Shown here in pieces: positions 23,978 through 33,211 of a stretch of 60,712 nucleotides of DNA (positions are counted from its first letter, which is position 1; every line of letters begins with the position of its first letter). Made by a program: the position numbers and the translations under genes. The notes beneath the pieces are model-generated. The model made no database searches and had not been told where the DNA came from. It worked only from the letters and a program-made list of their open reading frames with translations. The stretch lies in NCBI GenBank assembly GCA_964470865.1, contig CAYYFR010000012.1, positions 1-60,712 of the forward strand, in the 5' to 3' direction. Source of the stretch: JAEUOS01 sp964470865 (GTDB taxonomy: Bacteria; Pseudomonadota; Gammaproteobacteria; Burkholderiales; JAEUOS01).

Positions 23978-26050
23978 TCAGCAGGGATGCAGGCAGTGCA
24001 CCCGGTGTGTGGGTGTAAAGGACCTGGCAGCAGGATAGGCCTCCTTGCAGGCGGCGGTCGCAACCGGGCAACGCGGCTCGAAATGGCAGCCCGGAGGCGG
24101 ATTGGCAGGGCTTGGCAGATCGGCGTAAAGCTTGCGGTTGGTTGTCTGCGCTGCGGCCGCTGCCACGCCATCGGCGGCGAGCCGTGGCACCGCAGCCAGG
24201 AGCGCCCGCGTGTAGGGGTGGCGCGGCCGACTCAGGACTTCCTCGGCTGACCCCGATTCGACAATCCGGCCCAGGTACATCACCGCGATGTCGTGCGCGA
24301 GGTACTCGACCACCGCCAGGTTGTGGGTGATGAACAACAAGGCCAGTCCGTGCTCGCGCTGCAGATCCGACAACAGGTTGAGGATCTGCGCCTGCACCGA
24401 GACATCCAGCGCGCTGGTCGGCTCGTCGCACACGATCAGTTTGGGCTTGACCGCCAGAGCTCGGGCGATGGCTATGCGCTGGCGCTGGCCACCGGAAAAC
24501 TCATGCGGATAGCGATAGCGCGTATCAGCGCCCAGGCCGACCTGATCGAGCAGTGTGCCGACAAGCGCCTCGCGTTCCTGCGGATTGCGCCCGACAGCGA
24601 ATGACGTCATGCCTTCAGCAATGATTTCGCCCACTCGCATGCGCGGATTGAGCGATGCGAAAGGGTCCTGAAAGACGATCTGCATCGCAGCCCGGCTGCG
24701 CTGTAGTTGCCGGGCGCCAAGGCCGGCCAGCTCGCGCCCTTCAAAGCGGATCGACCCGCCGCTTACGTCGATGAGTTGCAGCAGCCCCTTGCCGACGCTG
24801 GTCTTGCCGCAGCCGGACTCGCCCACCAACGCCAGGGTACGTCCATGCTTGATCGCCAGCGACACGCCGTCGACGGCACGAACGCTGCCAACGATGCGGC
24901 GAAACAGGCCTTTGCGGATCGGAAAATGTACCTTGAGGTCGCGCAATTCCAGCACCGGCGCGGTTGGCGGAGTCGAAGCGGCACCCGCTGCGGCTGGCGC
25001 GGCCGGGTGAAGCGAGGGCATTGCCGCCGCGGCCTGGTGATGCGGTGGTGTCGCTGCTACGGCCGCCTGGGCGGGATCGAGCAGGTGGCAGCGTGCCCGG
25101 TGCGCCTGGTCTGCCGGGCCAGCACGGCGCGCGTGCCAGGCGGGCGCTTCCACGTGGCAACGCGCATACGCCAGTTCGCAACGATCGGCGAATCGGCAGC
25201 CGACGAATGTCCGCGTCAGCGGCGGCACCATGCCGCGGATGGTGGTCAGCGCCACCCCGCGCCTGGTAGCCCCGGGCAGAGCCTGGAACAAGCGCGACGC
25301 ATAAGGATGCAATGGGCGCGCGAAAAAATCTTCGCGGCTGCCGGTTTCAATGATTTCGCCCGCATACATCAAGGCCACGCGGTGCGCCATGCGCGCCACC
25401 ACGCCCAGATCATGGGTGATAAGCAGGATTGCCATGCCGCGCTCGCGCTGCAATAGGGCAAGCAAGTCGAGGATCTGCGCCTGGATCGTCACATCCAGCG
25501 CCGTGGTCGGCTCGTCGGCGATGAGAATTTCCGGTTCCGAGCACAACGCCAGCGCGATCATCACGCGCTGCTTCATGCCACCGGAAAGCTGGAACGGATA
25601 ATCTCCCAGGCAACGCGCGGGATCCGGTATGCCGACGCGCTGCAGCCACTCCAGTGCGCGGGCCTGCGCAGCCGCGCCGCGACAGATGCGATGCCGTTCG
25701 AGCACCTCGATGATCTGCTCGCCACAGGTCATGACCGGATTGAGGCTGGTCGCGGGCTCCTGGAAGATCATGCCGATGCGCCGGCCGCGCACGTCGCGCA
25801 TGCGCGCCTCGGGCAGTTCAAGCAGACTGTCGCCGCCCTGCCTGACCGTGCCGGCGTCCACCCAGGCCGCCTCGGGCAAGAGACGCATGATCGAGAGCGC
25901 AGTCATCGATTTGCCGCAGCCCGATTCCCCGACAATCGCAAAGGTTTCGCCAGGCGCCAGGTCGAGATCGACCTGGTCCAGCGCATGCACCACCCCGGCC
26001 GCGCTGTCGATGCGGGTGTCAAGACCCCTGACTTGCAGTGCGGCGCCCAT
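23978..26050 (-). CDS. Peptide-type ABC transporter, fused dual ATP-binding subunit (DppD-DppF fusion)
   Basis: A 690-residue protein with two complete ATPase halves. First half: Walker A GESGCGKS at 41-48, signature LSGGM at about 155-159, Walker B LIADEP at about 176-181. Second half: Walker A GESGCGKT at 410-417, signature FSGGQ near 518-522, Walker B LIVCDEP at about 538-544. Each half ends in the Cys-rich oligopeptide-transporter motif (GCRFADRCELAYARC; GCHFEPRCPVATAAC), which can bind an Fe-S cluster in relatives. A 70-residue Pro/Ala linker joins them. The ATG shares one base with the permease stop (TGATG). This replaces separate DppD and DppF. Confidence 0.9.
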   Translation of the reverse strand: MGAALQVRGLDTRIDSAAGVVHALDQVDLDLAPGETFAIVGESGCGKSMTALSIMRLLPEAAWVDAGTVRQGGDSLLELPEARMRDVRGRRIGMIFQEPATSLNPVMTCGEQIIEVLERHRICRGAAAQARALEWLQRVGIPDPARCLGDYPFQLSGGMKQRVMIALALCSEPEILIADEPTTALDVTIQAQILDLLALLQRERGMAILLITHDLGVVARMAHRVALMYAGEIIETGSREDFFARPLHPYASRLFQALPGATRRGVALTTIRGMVPPLTRTFVGCRFADRCELAYARCHVEAPAWHARRAGPADQAHRARCHLLDPAQAAVAATPPHHQAAAAMPSLHPAAPAAAGAASTPPTAPVLELRDLKVHFPIRKGLFRRIVGSVRAVDGVSLAIKHGRTLALVGESGCGKTSVGKGLLQLIDVSGGSIRFEGRELAGLGARQLQRSRAAMQIVFQDPFASLNPRMRVGEIIAEGMTSFAVGRNPQEREALVGTLLDQVGLGADTRYRYPHEFSGGQRQRIAIARALAVKPKLIVCDEPTSALDVSVQAQILNLLSDLQREHGLALLFITHNLAVVEYLAHDIAVMYLGRIVESGSAEEVLSRPRHPYTRALLAAVPRLAADGVAAAAAQTTNRKLYADLPSPANPPPGCHFEPRCPVATAACKEAYPAARSFTPTHRVHCLHPC

Positions 26051-27525
26051 CACGCCTCGCGCGCCTGCCGCAACGGACGCCGCCGCCCCTGCGCCACAAG
26101 GCGCGGATCGAAGGCATCGCGCACCGCATCGGCGAACAGGTTGGCCGCCAGCACCAGCGACAACATGAAGAAAAACGCCGCCGCCAACGACCACCAGACC
26201 ATCGGCTCGCGCGACATCTCAAGCCGGGCGGCATTGATCATCGAACCGAAGCTGGTCATCGAGGGATCGACACCGACGCCTACGTACGAGAGCACCGCCT
26301 CGGTCAGTACCATGCCGGAGAAATCCATCACCGCACTGATGATCACCAGGTGCATCACGTTGGGCAGGATGTGGCGCACCACTATCGCCAGGCGCGAGAC
26401 ACCGAAGGCGCGTGCCGCCTGCACGTATTCGAGCTCGCGCAGCTTGAGGGTTTCGCCGCGCATCAGGCGGCACAGACCGGTCCAGCTCATCACTCCGAGG
26501 ATGACGCACAGGCAAAGCAGCCGAAAATCCGCGCGCTCGACCGCGGTCTGGAACCAGGCCGGATTGGCCTCGATGGTGACCTGCATGATCAGCACCGCAG
26601 CGGCGATCAGGAGCACGCCCGGAATCGAATTGAGGGTGGTGTACACATACTGGATCAGATCGTCGACCCAGCCGCCAAAATAGCCCGCCGCGATGCCCAG
26701 CAGAACGCCCAGGGGCAGCATCACCAGCGTGGTCAGGGTACCGATCATCAACGCGGTGCGCACGCTCTTCAAGGCCAGGTAAAGCACGTCCTGCCCGACT
26801 TTGTCGGTGCCAAACAGGTGGTAGCGGCTGCCCAGGGTGGCGGCAATGCCTGCAAACAGGCAAATCGCCAGGAGTGTCAGGAGTATTGCGCGCCACGGTC
26901 GCGCGCCCTCCCCACTCCATGCCGCACGCCAGGCCTGACCGAGGCTGCTTGCGCCGCCTCCCTCGGTGGCCGCGAGAATCGCCAGCGCCAGCGCCAGCCA
27001 GACCATGAATCCCAGCGCCAGTCCGCGCGCGGCATGCACTGCAATATCGGCGTTGCGCTCACGTGCCGGGTCCGCCAGGTGCGCTCCACCGTTGACCAGC
27101 CGCGGATAATCGCGCAGCGTACGCACCACGCCGGCAGCGTCGGTGACTTCACGCGCCTCGCGTGAAAAGCCATGCGTCGCCAGGGGCGCGGAGTAGGTTT
27201 TTTCGCTTTTGCCAGCCATTGGCCCGAGCACCGACTGCGCCAGCAGGTCGAGCACGCTCCTGACCTCGACCGAGTATTGCGTCTTGCCGGCGGCGCCGGG
27301 CTTGGTCTCGAGCGCCGGCCGGTAGTGCAGCGAATCGAGAACCCCGATCAGGGCGAACACCGCCAGCAGCGTAGCCGAAGCCATGCCGACCGGGTTCTGC
27401 CGCACACGTTCCCAGGGCGCGCGCAGATGCGCGTGGCGCGCGGCATGGCGGGCATAGGCAGCACACACCGCCAGCAACAGAAACAGCAGCAGGTCGGTCC
27501 ACAGGAATACCGGCAGGAAGTTCAT
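26050..27525 (-). CDS. Peptide-type ABC transporter permease, DppC/OppC-like with long N-terminal extension
   Basis: A 491-residue permease, against about 300 for DppC. The family signature FGTDKVGQDVLYLAL lies near residue 238, about 160 residues later than usual. Before it are two extra membrane segments (4-24, 45-65), a hydrophilic loop (about 70-165) and further hydrophobic stretches (about 170-186, 211-231). The EAA loop that contacts the ATPases is LEYVQAARAFGVSRLAIVVRH. It overlaps the upstream permease by 4 bp and the downstream ATPase by 1 bp. The loop may interact with the extended substrate-binding protein of the same operon. Confidence 0.85.
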   Translation of the reverse strand: MNFLPVFLWTDLLLFLLLAVCAAYARHAARHAHLRAPWERVRQNPVGMASATLLAVFALIGVLDSLHYRPALETKPGAAGKTQYSVEVRSVLDLLAQSVLGPMAGKSEKTYSAPLATHGFSREAREVTDAAGVVRTLRDYPRLVNGGAHLADPARERNADIAVHAARGLALGFMVWLALALAILAATEGGGASSLGQAWRAAWSGEGARPWRAILLTLLAICLFAGIAATLGSRYHLFGTDKVGQDVLYLALKSVRTALMIGTLTTLVMLPLGVLLGIAAGYFGGWVDDLIQYVYTTLNSIPGVLLIAAAVLIMQVTIEANPAWFQTAVERADFRLLCLCVILGVMSWTGLCRLMRGETLKLRELEYVQAARAFGVSRLAIVVRHILPNVMHLVIISAVMDFSGMVLTEAVLSYVGVGVDPSMTSFGSMINAARLEMSREPMVWWSLAAAFFFMLSLVLAANLFADAVRDAFDPRLVAQGRRRPLRQAREA

Positions 27526-28502
27526 CCGGGGAGTCTGACGCGCGGGTCTACCAGGGTGTACGAAATGTCGGTCAGCACCAGACCGATGATGTAGAGCACC
27601 GAACCGATGAAAACCATCGAGCGCACCACGCCGAAATCCTGAGCCTGGATCGCTTCGATGGTGTAACTGCCGAGACCGGGAATGCCGAAAAACGATTCGG
27701 TGAGGAGGCTGCCGATAAAAAGTCCGGGAATCACCACCACCACGCCTGTCAGAATGGGAATCATGCCGTTCTTGAGCACATGGCGGAACAGCACGACAAG
27801 TTCCGACATGCCTTTGGCGCGCGCGGTGCGCACGTAATCGCGCCCCATCTCTTCGAGAAAGATGGTGCGGTACAGGCGGGTCGCCCCCCCTAGGCTGGTG
27901 AACACGCCGATGGCCACCGGCAACACCAGGAACCTGAAGCTGTCGAGGCCGCTGGCGTAACCGGAAATCGGCACCAGATGCCAAAGCTTTGAAAACACAT
28001 ACTGCCCTGCGATGATGAAGAACAGGCTGGAGATCGACATCATCGCCACCAGAAACACCTGCGAGGCAAAATCAAAGCGCGTCGCACGGAACAAGGCCAG
28101 CAGCAAGGCGAACGAAATGTTGAGCCCCAGACCTACGATGAATACCGGCAATTGCACCGCGAGACTGGGACCCGCGCGCGTACGAATCTCGTGCCAGATA
28201 TCGCGGCCGTCGTCGGCCCGACCGAAGTCGAGCAGGAACATGGCAGCCGACTTTTCGAAATAAATGGTGTCGGTGAAGCGCTTCGCACCTTGCGCCGCTG
28301 CGTTGTACACCAGCGGCTTGTCGTAGCCACGCTCTGCCTTCCACTTGGCGATCGCATCCGCCGTCACGCGTTTGGCACCCAGTTGCATGCGCGCGATGTC
28401 GTCGGGCGTATTGACCTTGAAGAACAGCCAGAACGTGATCAGGTTGACGCCGATCAGGATCAGAACGGCGTAAAACAGGCGACGGATCAGATACGCCGTC
28501 AT
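27522..28502 (-). CDS. Peptide-type ABC transporter permease, DppB/OppB-like
   Basis: A 326-residue inner-membrane permease starting MTAYLIRRLFYAVLILIGVN, the canonical DppB N-terminus. A longer than usual loop follows the first membrane span (residues about 35-110). The EAA loop is RDYVRTARAKGMSELVVLFRH, and the C-terminus LVDPRVRLPG is the classic end of this family. It overlaps both neighbours by ATGA. With the DppC-like subunit it forms the membrane channel of the importer. Confidence 0.9.
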   Translation of the reverse strand: MTAYLIRRLFYAVLILIGVNLITFWLFFKVNTPDDIARMQLGAKRVTADAIAKWKAERGYDKPLVYNAAAQGAKRFTDTIYFEKSAAMFLLDFGRADDGRDIWHEIRTRAGPSLAVQLPVFIVGLGLNISFALLLALFRATRFDFASQVFLVAMMSISSLFFIIAGQYVFSKLWHLVPISGYASGLDSFRFLVLPVAIGVFTSLGGATRLYRTIFLEEMGRDYVRTARAKGMSELVVLFRHVLKNGMIPILTGVVVVIPGLFIGSLLTESFFGIPGLGSYTIEAIQAQDFGVVRSMVFIGSVLYIIGLVLTDISYTLVDPRVRLPG

Positions 28503-30715
28503 GCGTGTTTCACGCGCGCAAGCGCCACCGCTGCCTCTGCGCGCCGCCAGTAGCGCAGGCCCAGCCAGGCCAGCACGGCTACGCCAATCAGCAGCAGCGC
28601 GAACGGCCACATCAGCGCGCGGTTCCATTGGGCACGCATGCGCGCGCGCAGTTCACTATCGATGCGCTGATACTTGATGCCGTTGCGCGCCATCTCGTTG
28701 GGCTTGCTGTTGCCGATCCAGGCATGCGCGAGCCCGTAGCTCTTGGGATGAAAGCCCCAGGCCCATGGCGCATCGACATGCAGTACCTTGACCGCCGCTT
28801 CGATCGCCGCCAGGCGTTCCGGGCCGTTATCCATTGCTTTTAGTTTTTCGAACAGCGCGTCGAACGCCGGGTTCTCGTAGTTGGCGCGATTTTCGCCACC
28901 ACTCTTCGCCACCGAATTCGGCCCGTACAGCATGAACAGGAAGTTTTCCGGGTCGGGATAGTCCGCATTCCAGCCCATGAAAAACATTTGCGTGTTGCCC
29001 TTGCGCACTTTTTCCTGCAGGCGGTTCCAGTCGGTGCCGCGCACATCAAGCTGGATATCGATCTTTGCGAACTGCTTGCGATACCAGTCCAGCCGCGCCT
29101 TGTCGCTCGGGCCGCCGTCACGCACATCGAGCGCCAACACCAGCGGGCGGCCGCTGGTGGCGTCGCGCCCGGCCGGAAACCCGGCTTCGGCCAAGAGGCG
29201 CTTGGCCTCGGCGATCGGCCGCCGCACCGCCTTGCCCTCCGTGATTTCGTAGGCGATCGGGTTGATCGACGCGTTGCCTTCCTTGAAGCCGAAGATGCCG
29301 GGCGGCAGTGGCCCCTGCGCAGCGATGCCGCGGCCGTTACGAAAGATCGAGATGAATTCATCGATATCGATCGCAATGGTGACGGCCTGGCGGATCTTGC
29401 GCGCCCGTTCTGCATTTTTGGGGTCGGCGCCACCGACGACAGGATCAAGCCAGTTGAAAGCCAGAAACGAGGACGAAGTGGCCGTCGAGGTACGCAGGCG
29501 AATGCCACGCGCCTCCATTTCCGGGGTCAGTCCGGCTTCGCCTTCCACGCCAGAGCGCACCGCCTGGTCGAAATTGTCCGAGTCGATGCCGGAGCGATCA
29601 TAGTAGCCCTGCAGGAACTTGTTCCAATAGGGGATGGTTTCCTTTTCACGGGTGAACACCACACGGTCGATGAAGGGCATGATCTTGCCCGCATCCTGGA
29701 GCAGGCCCGCTTCGCGGTCACCAGGCTCACCTTCGCTCGGATAGGGTTCGCCGCGAAAGTGCGGATTGCGCGACAGCACCATGCGCGCATTCGGATTGTT
29801 CTCGGTCAGCATGTACGGGCCGGTGCCCACCGGATACCAGTCGAGGGTGAAATTGCGTTCGCGCATACCCGCTTGTGAATAAAACTGGTCCACCTCCCAG
29901 GGGATTGGCGCGAAAAAAGGCATCGCCATCCAGTACAGGAACTGCGGATACTTGCCCCTGACCGTGATCTCGAAGGTGGCGGCGTCGATCACCCTGACCC
30001 CGCCGATTTCGAAGCTGCGCAGATCCATCCAGGTCTCGCGCTCCTCTGCGCCTTCAAGCTTTTTCTGTACCCCCTTCAAGGTTACGCCGTATTCCTTGAG
30101 GCCCACGATGTATTCCGCCATGTGGCCGAAAATCGGCGAATTCACCCGTGGATGTGCCAGGCGCTTGATCTGGTAGACGTAATCCTCCGCGGTCAGAAGC
30201 CGTGAACCGGTGGCGCCGAAGTCGGCCATGCCGAACTTGCGTGCGATCGCCTCGCGCGACAGTTGTCGATTGGCCGCAACAAACGCCGGATGCGGCTGGT
30301 AACGAATGTCGGGCCGGATGCGGATTTCGTACACCGAACTGGTGATCGCAGAGGCCGCCGCGTCGGCCGGCAGTGCGGCGCCGGCGGCATCCAGGTAACG
30401 CGGCTTTGGCAGGGCCAGCGCGGTGCCTGTCACCAACTCGTATGGGCGCTTGAAATAGTGATACTGGAATGGCGGCTCGTAGATCTGTGCGTTGAAAGCG
30501 GCCTCATCCTCGGTATAGGACTTGGCCGGGTCCAGATGCTTGGGCCGTTCCGAGAATGAGGTGTAGAGCGTGTTGTCAAGCGGGCTGGCGGCCGCGTACG
30601 GGTTGTTCCAGATTTCGCCGCATCCCTGAAGCGCGAGCACCGACAGGCCCAGCGTCCCGACTGCGGCTATCCGTCCGGCGCTTTGGCAACATCCCTGCAA
30701 GGCGGTTTTGAGCAT
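28499..30715 (-). CDS. Peptide-type ABC transporter substrate-binding protein (SBP_bac_5) with two membrane anchors
   Basis: A 738-residue receptor, about 200 longer than DppA/OppA. A hydrophobic leader ends in LALQGC, a possible lipobox with Cys32. The family-5 core runs about 45-690, with KHLDPAKSYTEDEAAFNAQIYEPPF at the start of lobe I and VGTGPYMLTENNPNARMVLSRN later. Near the end a second hydrophobic segment (about 703-722, LMWPFALLLIGVAVLAW) is followed by basic residues, so the C-terminus is probably anchored too. It is the first gene of the ABC operon. Ligand likely a peptide or peptide-like compound. Confidence 0.87.
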   Translation of the reverse strand: MLKTALQGCCQSAGRIAAVGTLGLSVLALQGCGEIWNNPYAAASPLDNTLYTSFSERPKHLDPAKSYTEDEAAFNAQIYEPPFQYHYFKRPYELVTGTALALPKPRYLDAAGAALPADAAASAITSSVYEIRIRPDIRYQPHPAFVAANRQLSREAIARKFGMADFGATGSRLLTAEDYVYQIKRLAHPRVNSPIFGHMAEYIVGLKEYGVTLKGVQKKLEGAEERETWMDLRSFEIGGVRVIDAATFEITVRGKYPQFLYWMAMPFFAPIPWEVDQFYSQAGMRERNFTLDWYPVGTGPYMLTENNPNARMVLSRNPHFRGEPYPSEGEPGDREAGLLQDAGKIMPFIDRVVFTREKETIPYWNKFLQGYYDRSGIDSDNFDQAVRSGVEGEAGLTPEMEARGIRLRTSTATSSSFLAFNWLDPVVGGADPKNAERARKIRQAVTIAIDIDEFISIFRNGRGIAAQGPLPPGIFGFKEGNASINPIAYEITEGKAVRRPIAEAKRLLAEAGFPAGRDATSGRPLVLALDVRDGGPSDKARLDWYRKQFAKIDIQLDVRGTDWNRLQEKVRKGNTQMFFMGWNADYPDPENFLFMLYGPNSVAKSGGENRANYENPAFDALFEKLKAMDNGPERLAAIEAAVKVLHVDAPWAWGFHPKSYGLAHAWIGNSKPNEMARNGIKYQRIDSELRARMRAQWNRALMWPFALLLIGVAVLAWLGLRYWRRAEAAVALARVKHA

Positions 30716-30756
30716 CGCTGGAGTGTAGCGAATCAGGGCCGGTTCGGGGCAAACCT

Positions 30757-30762
30757 TATAAT
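30757..30762 (+). promoter_or_regulatory. -10 box upstream of fabI
   Basis: A perfect TATAAT, 32 bp upstream of the fabI start, within the 79-bp divergent gap with the ABC receptor gene. No good -35 is visible at the expected spacing, so the promoter strength is uncertain. Confidence 0.5.
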
Positions 30763-30794
30763 TACAGGCTTACAGAATTCAGGTGGAGCATGCG

Positions 30795-31583
30795 ATGGGT
30801 TTTCTCGAAGGAAAGCGAATCCTGATCACCGGGGTGCTCAGCAATCGCTCGATCGCCTACGGCATCGCACGCGCCTGCCACAAGCAGGGCGCGCAACTGG
30901 CGTTCACCTACCAGGGCCAGCGTTTCGAAGAGCGCATTCGCGGCTTCGCCGCCGAATTCGGCTCGACCCTGACTTTCCCGTGCGATGTCGCCGACGACGC
31001 CCAGATCGCCGCGGTGTTTGGCGCGCTCAAGCCCCACTGGGACGGCCTCGACGGCCTGGTGCACGCGATCGGCTTCGCCCCGAAGGAGGCGATCGAGGGT
31101 GACTTCCTCGACGGCGTGACGCGCGACGCCTTTCGCATCGCCCACGACATTTCCAGTTACAGCTTCGCCGCACTGGCCAAGGCGGCCATGCCAATGATGC
31201 AGGGCCGCCAGGGCGCCTTGCTCACATTGACCTATCTTGGTGCGCAGCGCGTGGTGCCGAACTACAACACCATGGGCCTGGCCAAGGCGAGCCTGGAAGC
31301 GGCGGTACGCTACATGGCCGGCAGCCTCGGGCCACGCGGCCTGCGCGTCAACGGTATCTCGGCCGGCCCGATCAAGACCCTGGCCGCGATGGGCATCGGC
31401 GGATTCTCGAAGATACTCAAGTTCGTCGAGGAAAACGCCCCGATGCGGCGCAATGTGAGCATCGACGACGTCGGCAATGTGGCGGCCTTCCTGCTTTCCG
31501 ATCTCGCCGCCGGCGTCACCGGCGAGATCACCTATGTCGACAACGGTTTCAACACGGTCGTCGGCGGCATGCCGAGCACCTGA
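30795..31583 (+). CDS. fabI: Enoyl-[acyl-carrier-protein] reductase (NADH)
   Basis: A 262-residue FabI, the same length as the E. coli enzyme. It reduces trans-2-enoyl-ACP in the last step of each fatty-acid elongation cycle. Catalytic residues: Tyr147 (LTYLGAQ), Tyr157 and Lys164 (YNTMGLAKASLE). The N-terminal GVLSNRSIAYGIA binds NAD; VNGISAGPIKTLAAMGI is the substrate-binding loop. FabI is the triclosan and isoniazid-class target family. The start MGFLEGK follows an AGGTGGAG site; an upstream ATG at 30783 gives only three extra residues. Confidence 0.95.
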   Translation: MGFLEGKRILITGVLSNRSIAYGIARACHKQGAQLAFTYQGQRFEERIRGFAAEFGSTLTFPCDVADDAQIAAVFGALKPHWDGLDGLVHAIGFAPKEAIEGDFLDGVTRDAFRIAHDISSYSFAALAKAAMPMMQGRQGALLTLTYLGAQRVVPNYNTMGLAKASLEAAVRYMAGSLGPRGLRVNGISAGPIKTLAAMGIGGFSKILKFVEENAPMRRNVSIDDVGNVAAFLLSDLAAGVTGEITYVDNGFNTVVGGMPST

Positions 31584-31616
31584 CCCGCCCCAACTCCTAC
31601 TATCGCAAGGTCTTTC

Positions 31617-33143
31617 GTGCCGGCACAAACCAGGATCAAACCCAATCTCTACAAGGATTCGGTCGCGCTGATGCGCATCGCCGAAAAGCTGCTGCAGGAT
31701 CCGGCGATCCGGCGCGCAACGCTGGTCATGGGAACCCCGGCCAACAAGGAAATCCTCGAAGAAGCCGGTCTGTTGGCCAAGCCAGCGGCCAGCGCCGGAC
31801 CCAGCGACCTGATCGTGGTAGTCGAGAGCGACTCGGACGATGCCCTGCAGGCGGCGTTCGAAGCGATCGACGCGGCGCTGACCGCGGTGGCGAACCCATC
31901 CGGCGAGGCGCGCCGGATTCCCGCTCACAGCATCACCATGGGGCTGGGAGCGGCCGGCAGCCCGGCTGCCAACCTGGCGCAAATCTCGGTACCCGGTGCC
32001 TATGCCGGCGCCGAAGCGCTCAAGGCGGTGAAAGCCGGCCTCAACGTTTTTCTCTTTTCCGACAACGTGCCGCTGGCCCAGGAACTGGCCATCAAGCAGC
32101 TTGCGCAACAACGCGGCCTGATCGTCATGGGGCCGGATTGCGGCACCGCGATCATCGCTGGTGTACCGCTGGGCTTTGCCAATGTGGTGCGGCGCGGCAA
32201 CGTCGGGCTGATCGGCGCCTCCGGCACCGGTCTGCAGGAGATCAGTTGCCAGGTGCACCTGCAGGGGGCGGGGATAAGCCACGCCATCGGCACCGGTGGA
32301 CGTGACGTCAAGGCGGAAATCGGCGGCATCAGCATGCTGATGGCACTCGACCTGCTGGCTGCGGATGCGGCCACCAAGGTCATCGGCATTGTGTCAAAGC
32401 CGCCGGCGCCGGCGGTGATGCAGGCGGTGATCGAGCGCGCCGGACGAGCCGGCAAACCGGTGGTGCTGTGCTTCCTCGGCGGCGCCGCGCAAGCGATGCC
32501 CTCAAACGTGACGCAGACCGCCGATCTGTACACATGTGCTGCGGCGTGCGTGGCGCATTCCCTTGAGCGACCGGCCGCAGCCATGGTGCCAAGCGGGCTT
32601 GCGGCGATACGTTTCGCCACAGGCCAGCACTACCTGCGCGGCCTGTTTTCAGGCGGCACTTTCTGCACCGAAGCGCAGGTCGCCCTGCGTGCCCTGGGCA
32701 TCGCCAGCTATTCCAACGTGCCGCTCGAAGCGGGGCTTGCGCTGGCGCATCCTGGTCGCTCGCAACAGCACACCATGCTCGATCTGGGTGATGACGATTT
32801 CACCGTGGGCCGCCCGCACCCGATGATCGACCCATCGCAGCGGGTGGCACGGCTGGCGACAGAGGCGGCCGATCCGGAAACCGCGGTGATCCTGCTGGAC
32901 ATCGTGCTGGGGTATGCCGGCCACCAGGATCCGGCCGGTGCCCTTGCCACGGCGATCCGCGCCGCGCATGCGAGCGCCGCCAGCGCCGGCCGCGAGCTTG
33001 CGATCGTGGCCTTTGTATGCGGTACCGAAGAAGATCCGCAAGTGCGGTCCGTTCAGGAGCGCAGCCTGCGCGAAGCCGGCGCGTTGCTGGTTCCTTCAAG
33101 CACGCATGCGGCCCGCCTGGCCGCCCAAATGGTGGCCCGATGA
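31617..33143 (+). CDS. fdrA: FdrA family protein, oxamate carbamoyltransferase subunit AllF-like
   Basis: A 508-residue protein related to succinyl-CoA synthetase alpha domains. Motifs: MGTPANKEILEEAGLL, the Rossmann region GLIGASGTGLQEISCQVH, GRDVKAEIGGISMLMALDLL and LFSGGTFCTEAQVALRAL. It starts at GTG 31617 with an AAGG site, 33 bp after fabI. In E. coli the fdrA, ylbE and ylbF products (AllF, AllG, AllH) form the enzyme that turns oxalurate into oxamate and carbamoyl phosphate. All three partners and a carbamate kinase are adjacent here, so that role is likely, though oxalurate need not be the true substrate. Confidence 0.85.
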   Translation: MPAQTRIKPNLYKDSVALMRIAEKLLQDPAIRRATLVMGTPANKEILEEAGLLAKPAASAGPSDLIVVVESDSDDALQAAFEAIDAALTAVANPSGEARRIPAHSITMGLGAAGSPAANLAQISVPGAYAGAEALKAVKAGLNVFLFSDNVPLAQELAIKQLAQQRGLIVMGPDCGTAIIAGVPLGFANVVRRGNVGLIGASGTGLQEISCQVHLQGAGISHAIGTGGRDVKAEIGGISMLMALDLLAADAATKVIGIVSKPPAPAVMQAVIERAGRAGKPVVLCFLGGAAQAMPSNVTQTADLYTCAAACVAHSLERPAAAMVPSGLAAIRFATGQHYLRGLFSGGTFCTEAQVALRALGIASYSNVPLEAGLALAHPGRSQQHTMLDLGDDDFTVGRPHPMIDPSQRVARLATEAADPETAVILLDIVLGYAGHQDPAGALATAIRAAHASAASAGRELAIVAFVCGTEEDPQVRSVQERSLREAGALLVPSSTHAARLAAQMVAR

Positions 33144-33211
33144 AACGCCGGTTCCCTCGCTTGGCAGCGGCGCATGCAATGCGCCGCGAACTCTGTGGTG
33201 CAGTGCCGTGA
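33140..33211 (+). other. 23-codon bridging ORF between fdrA and carbamate kinase
   Basis: ATG 33140 overlaps the fdrA stop (ATGA), and its own TGA (33209-33211) overlaps the GTG start of the carbamate kinase (GTGA). The peptide, MKRRFPRLAAAHAMRRELCG plus AVP, resembles no family. It could couple translation across the 64-bp gap, or be chance. Not called as a gene. Confidence 0.3.
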
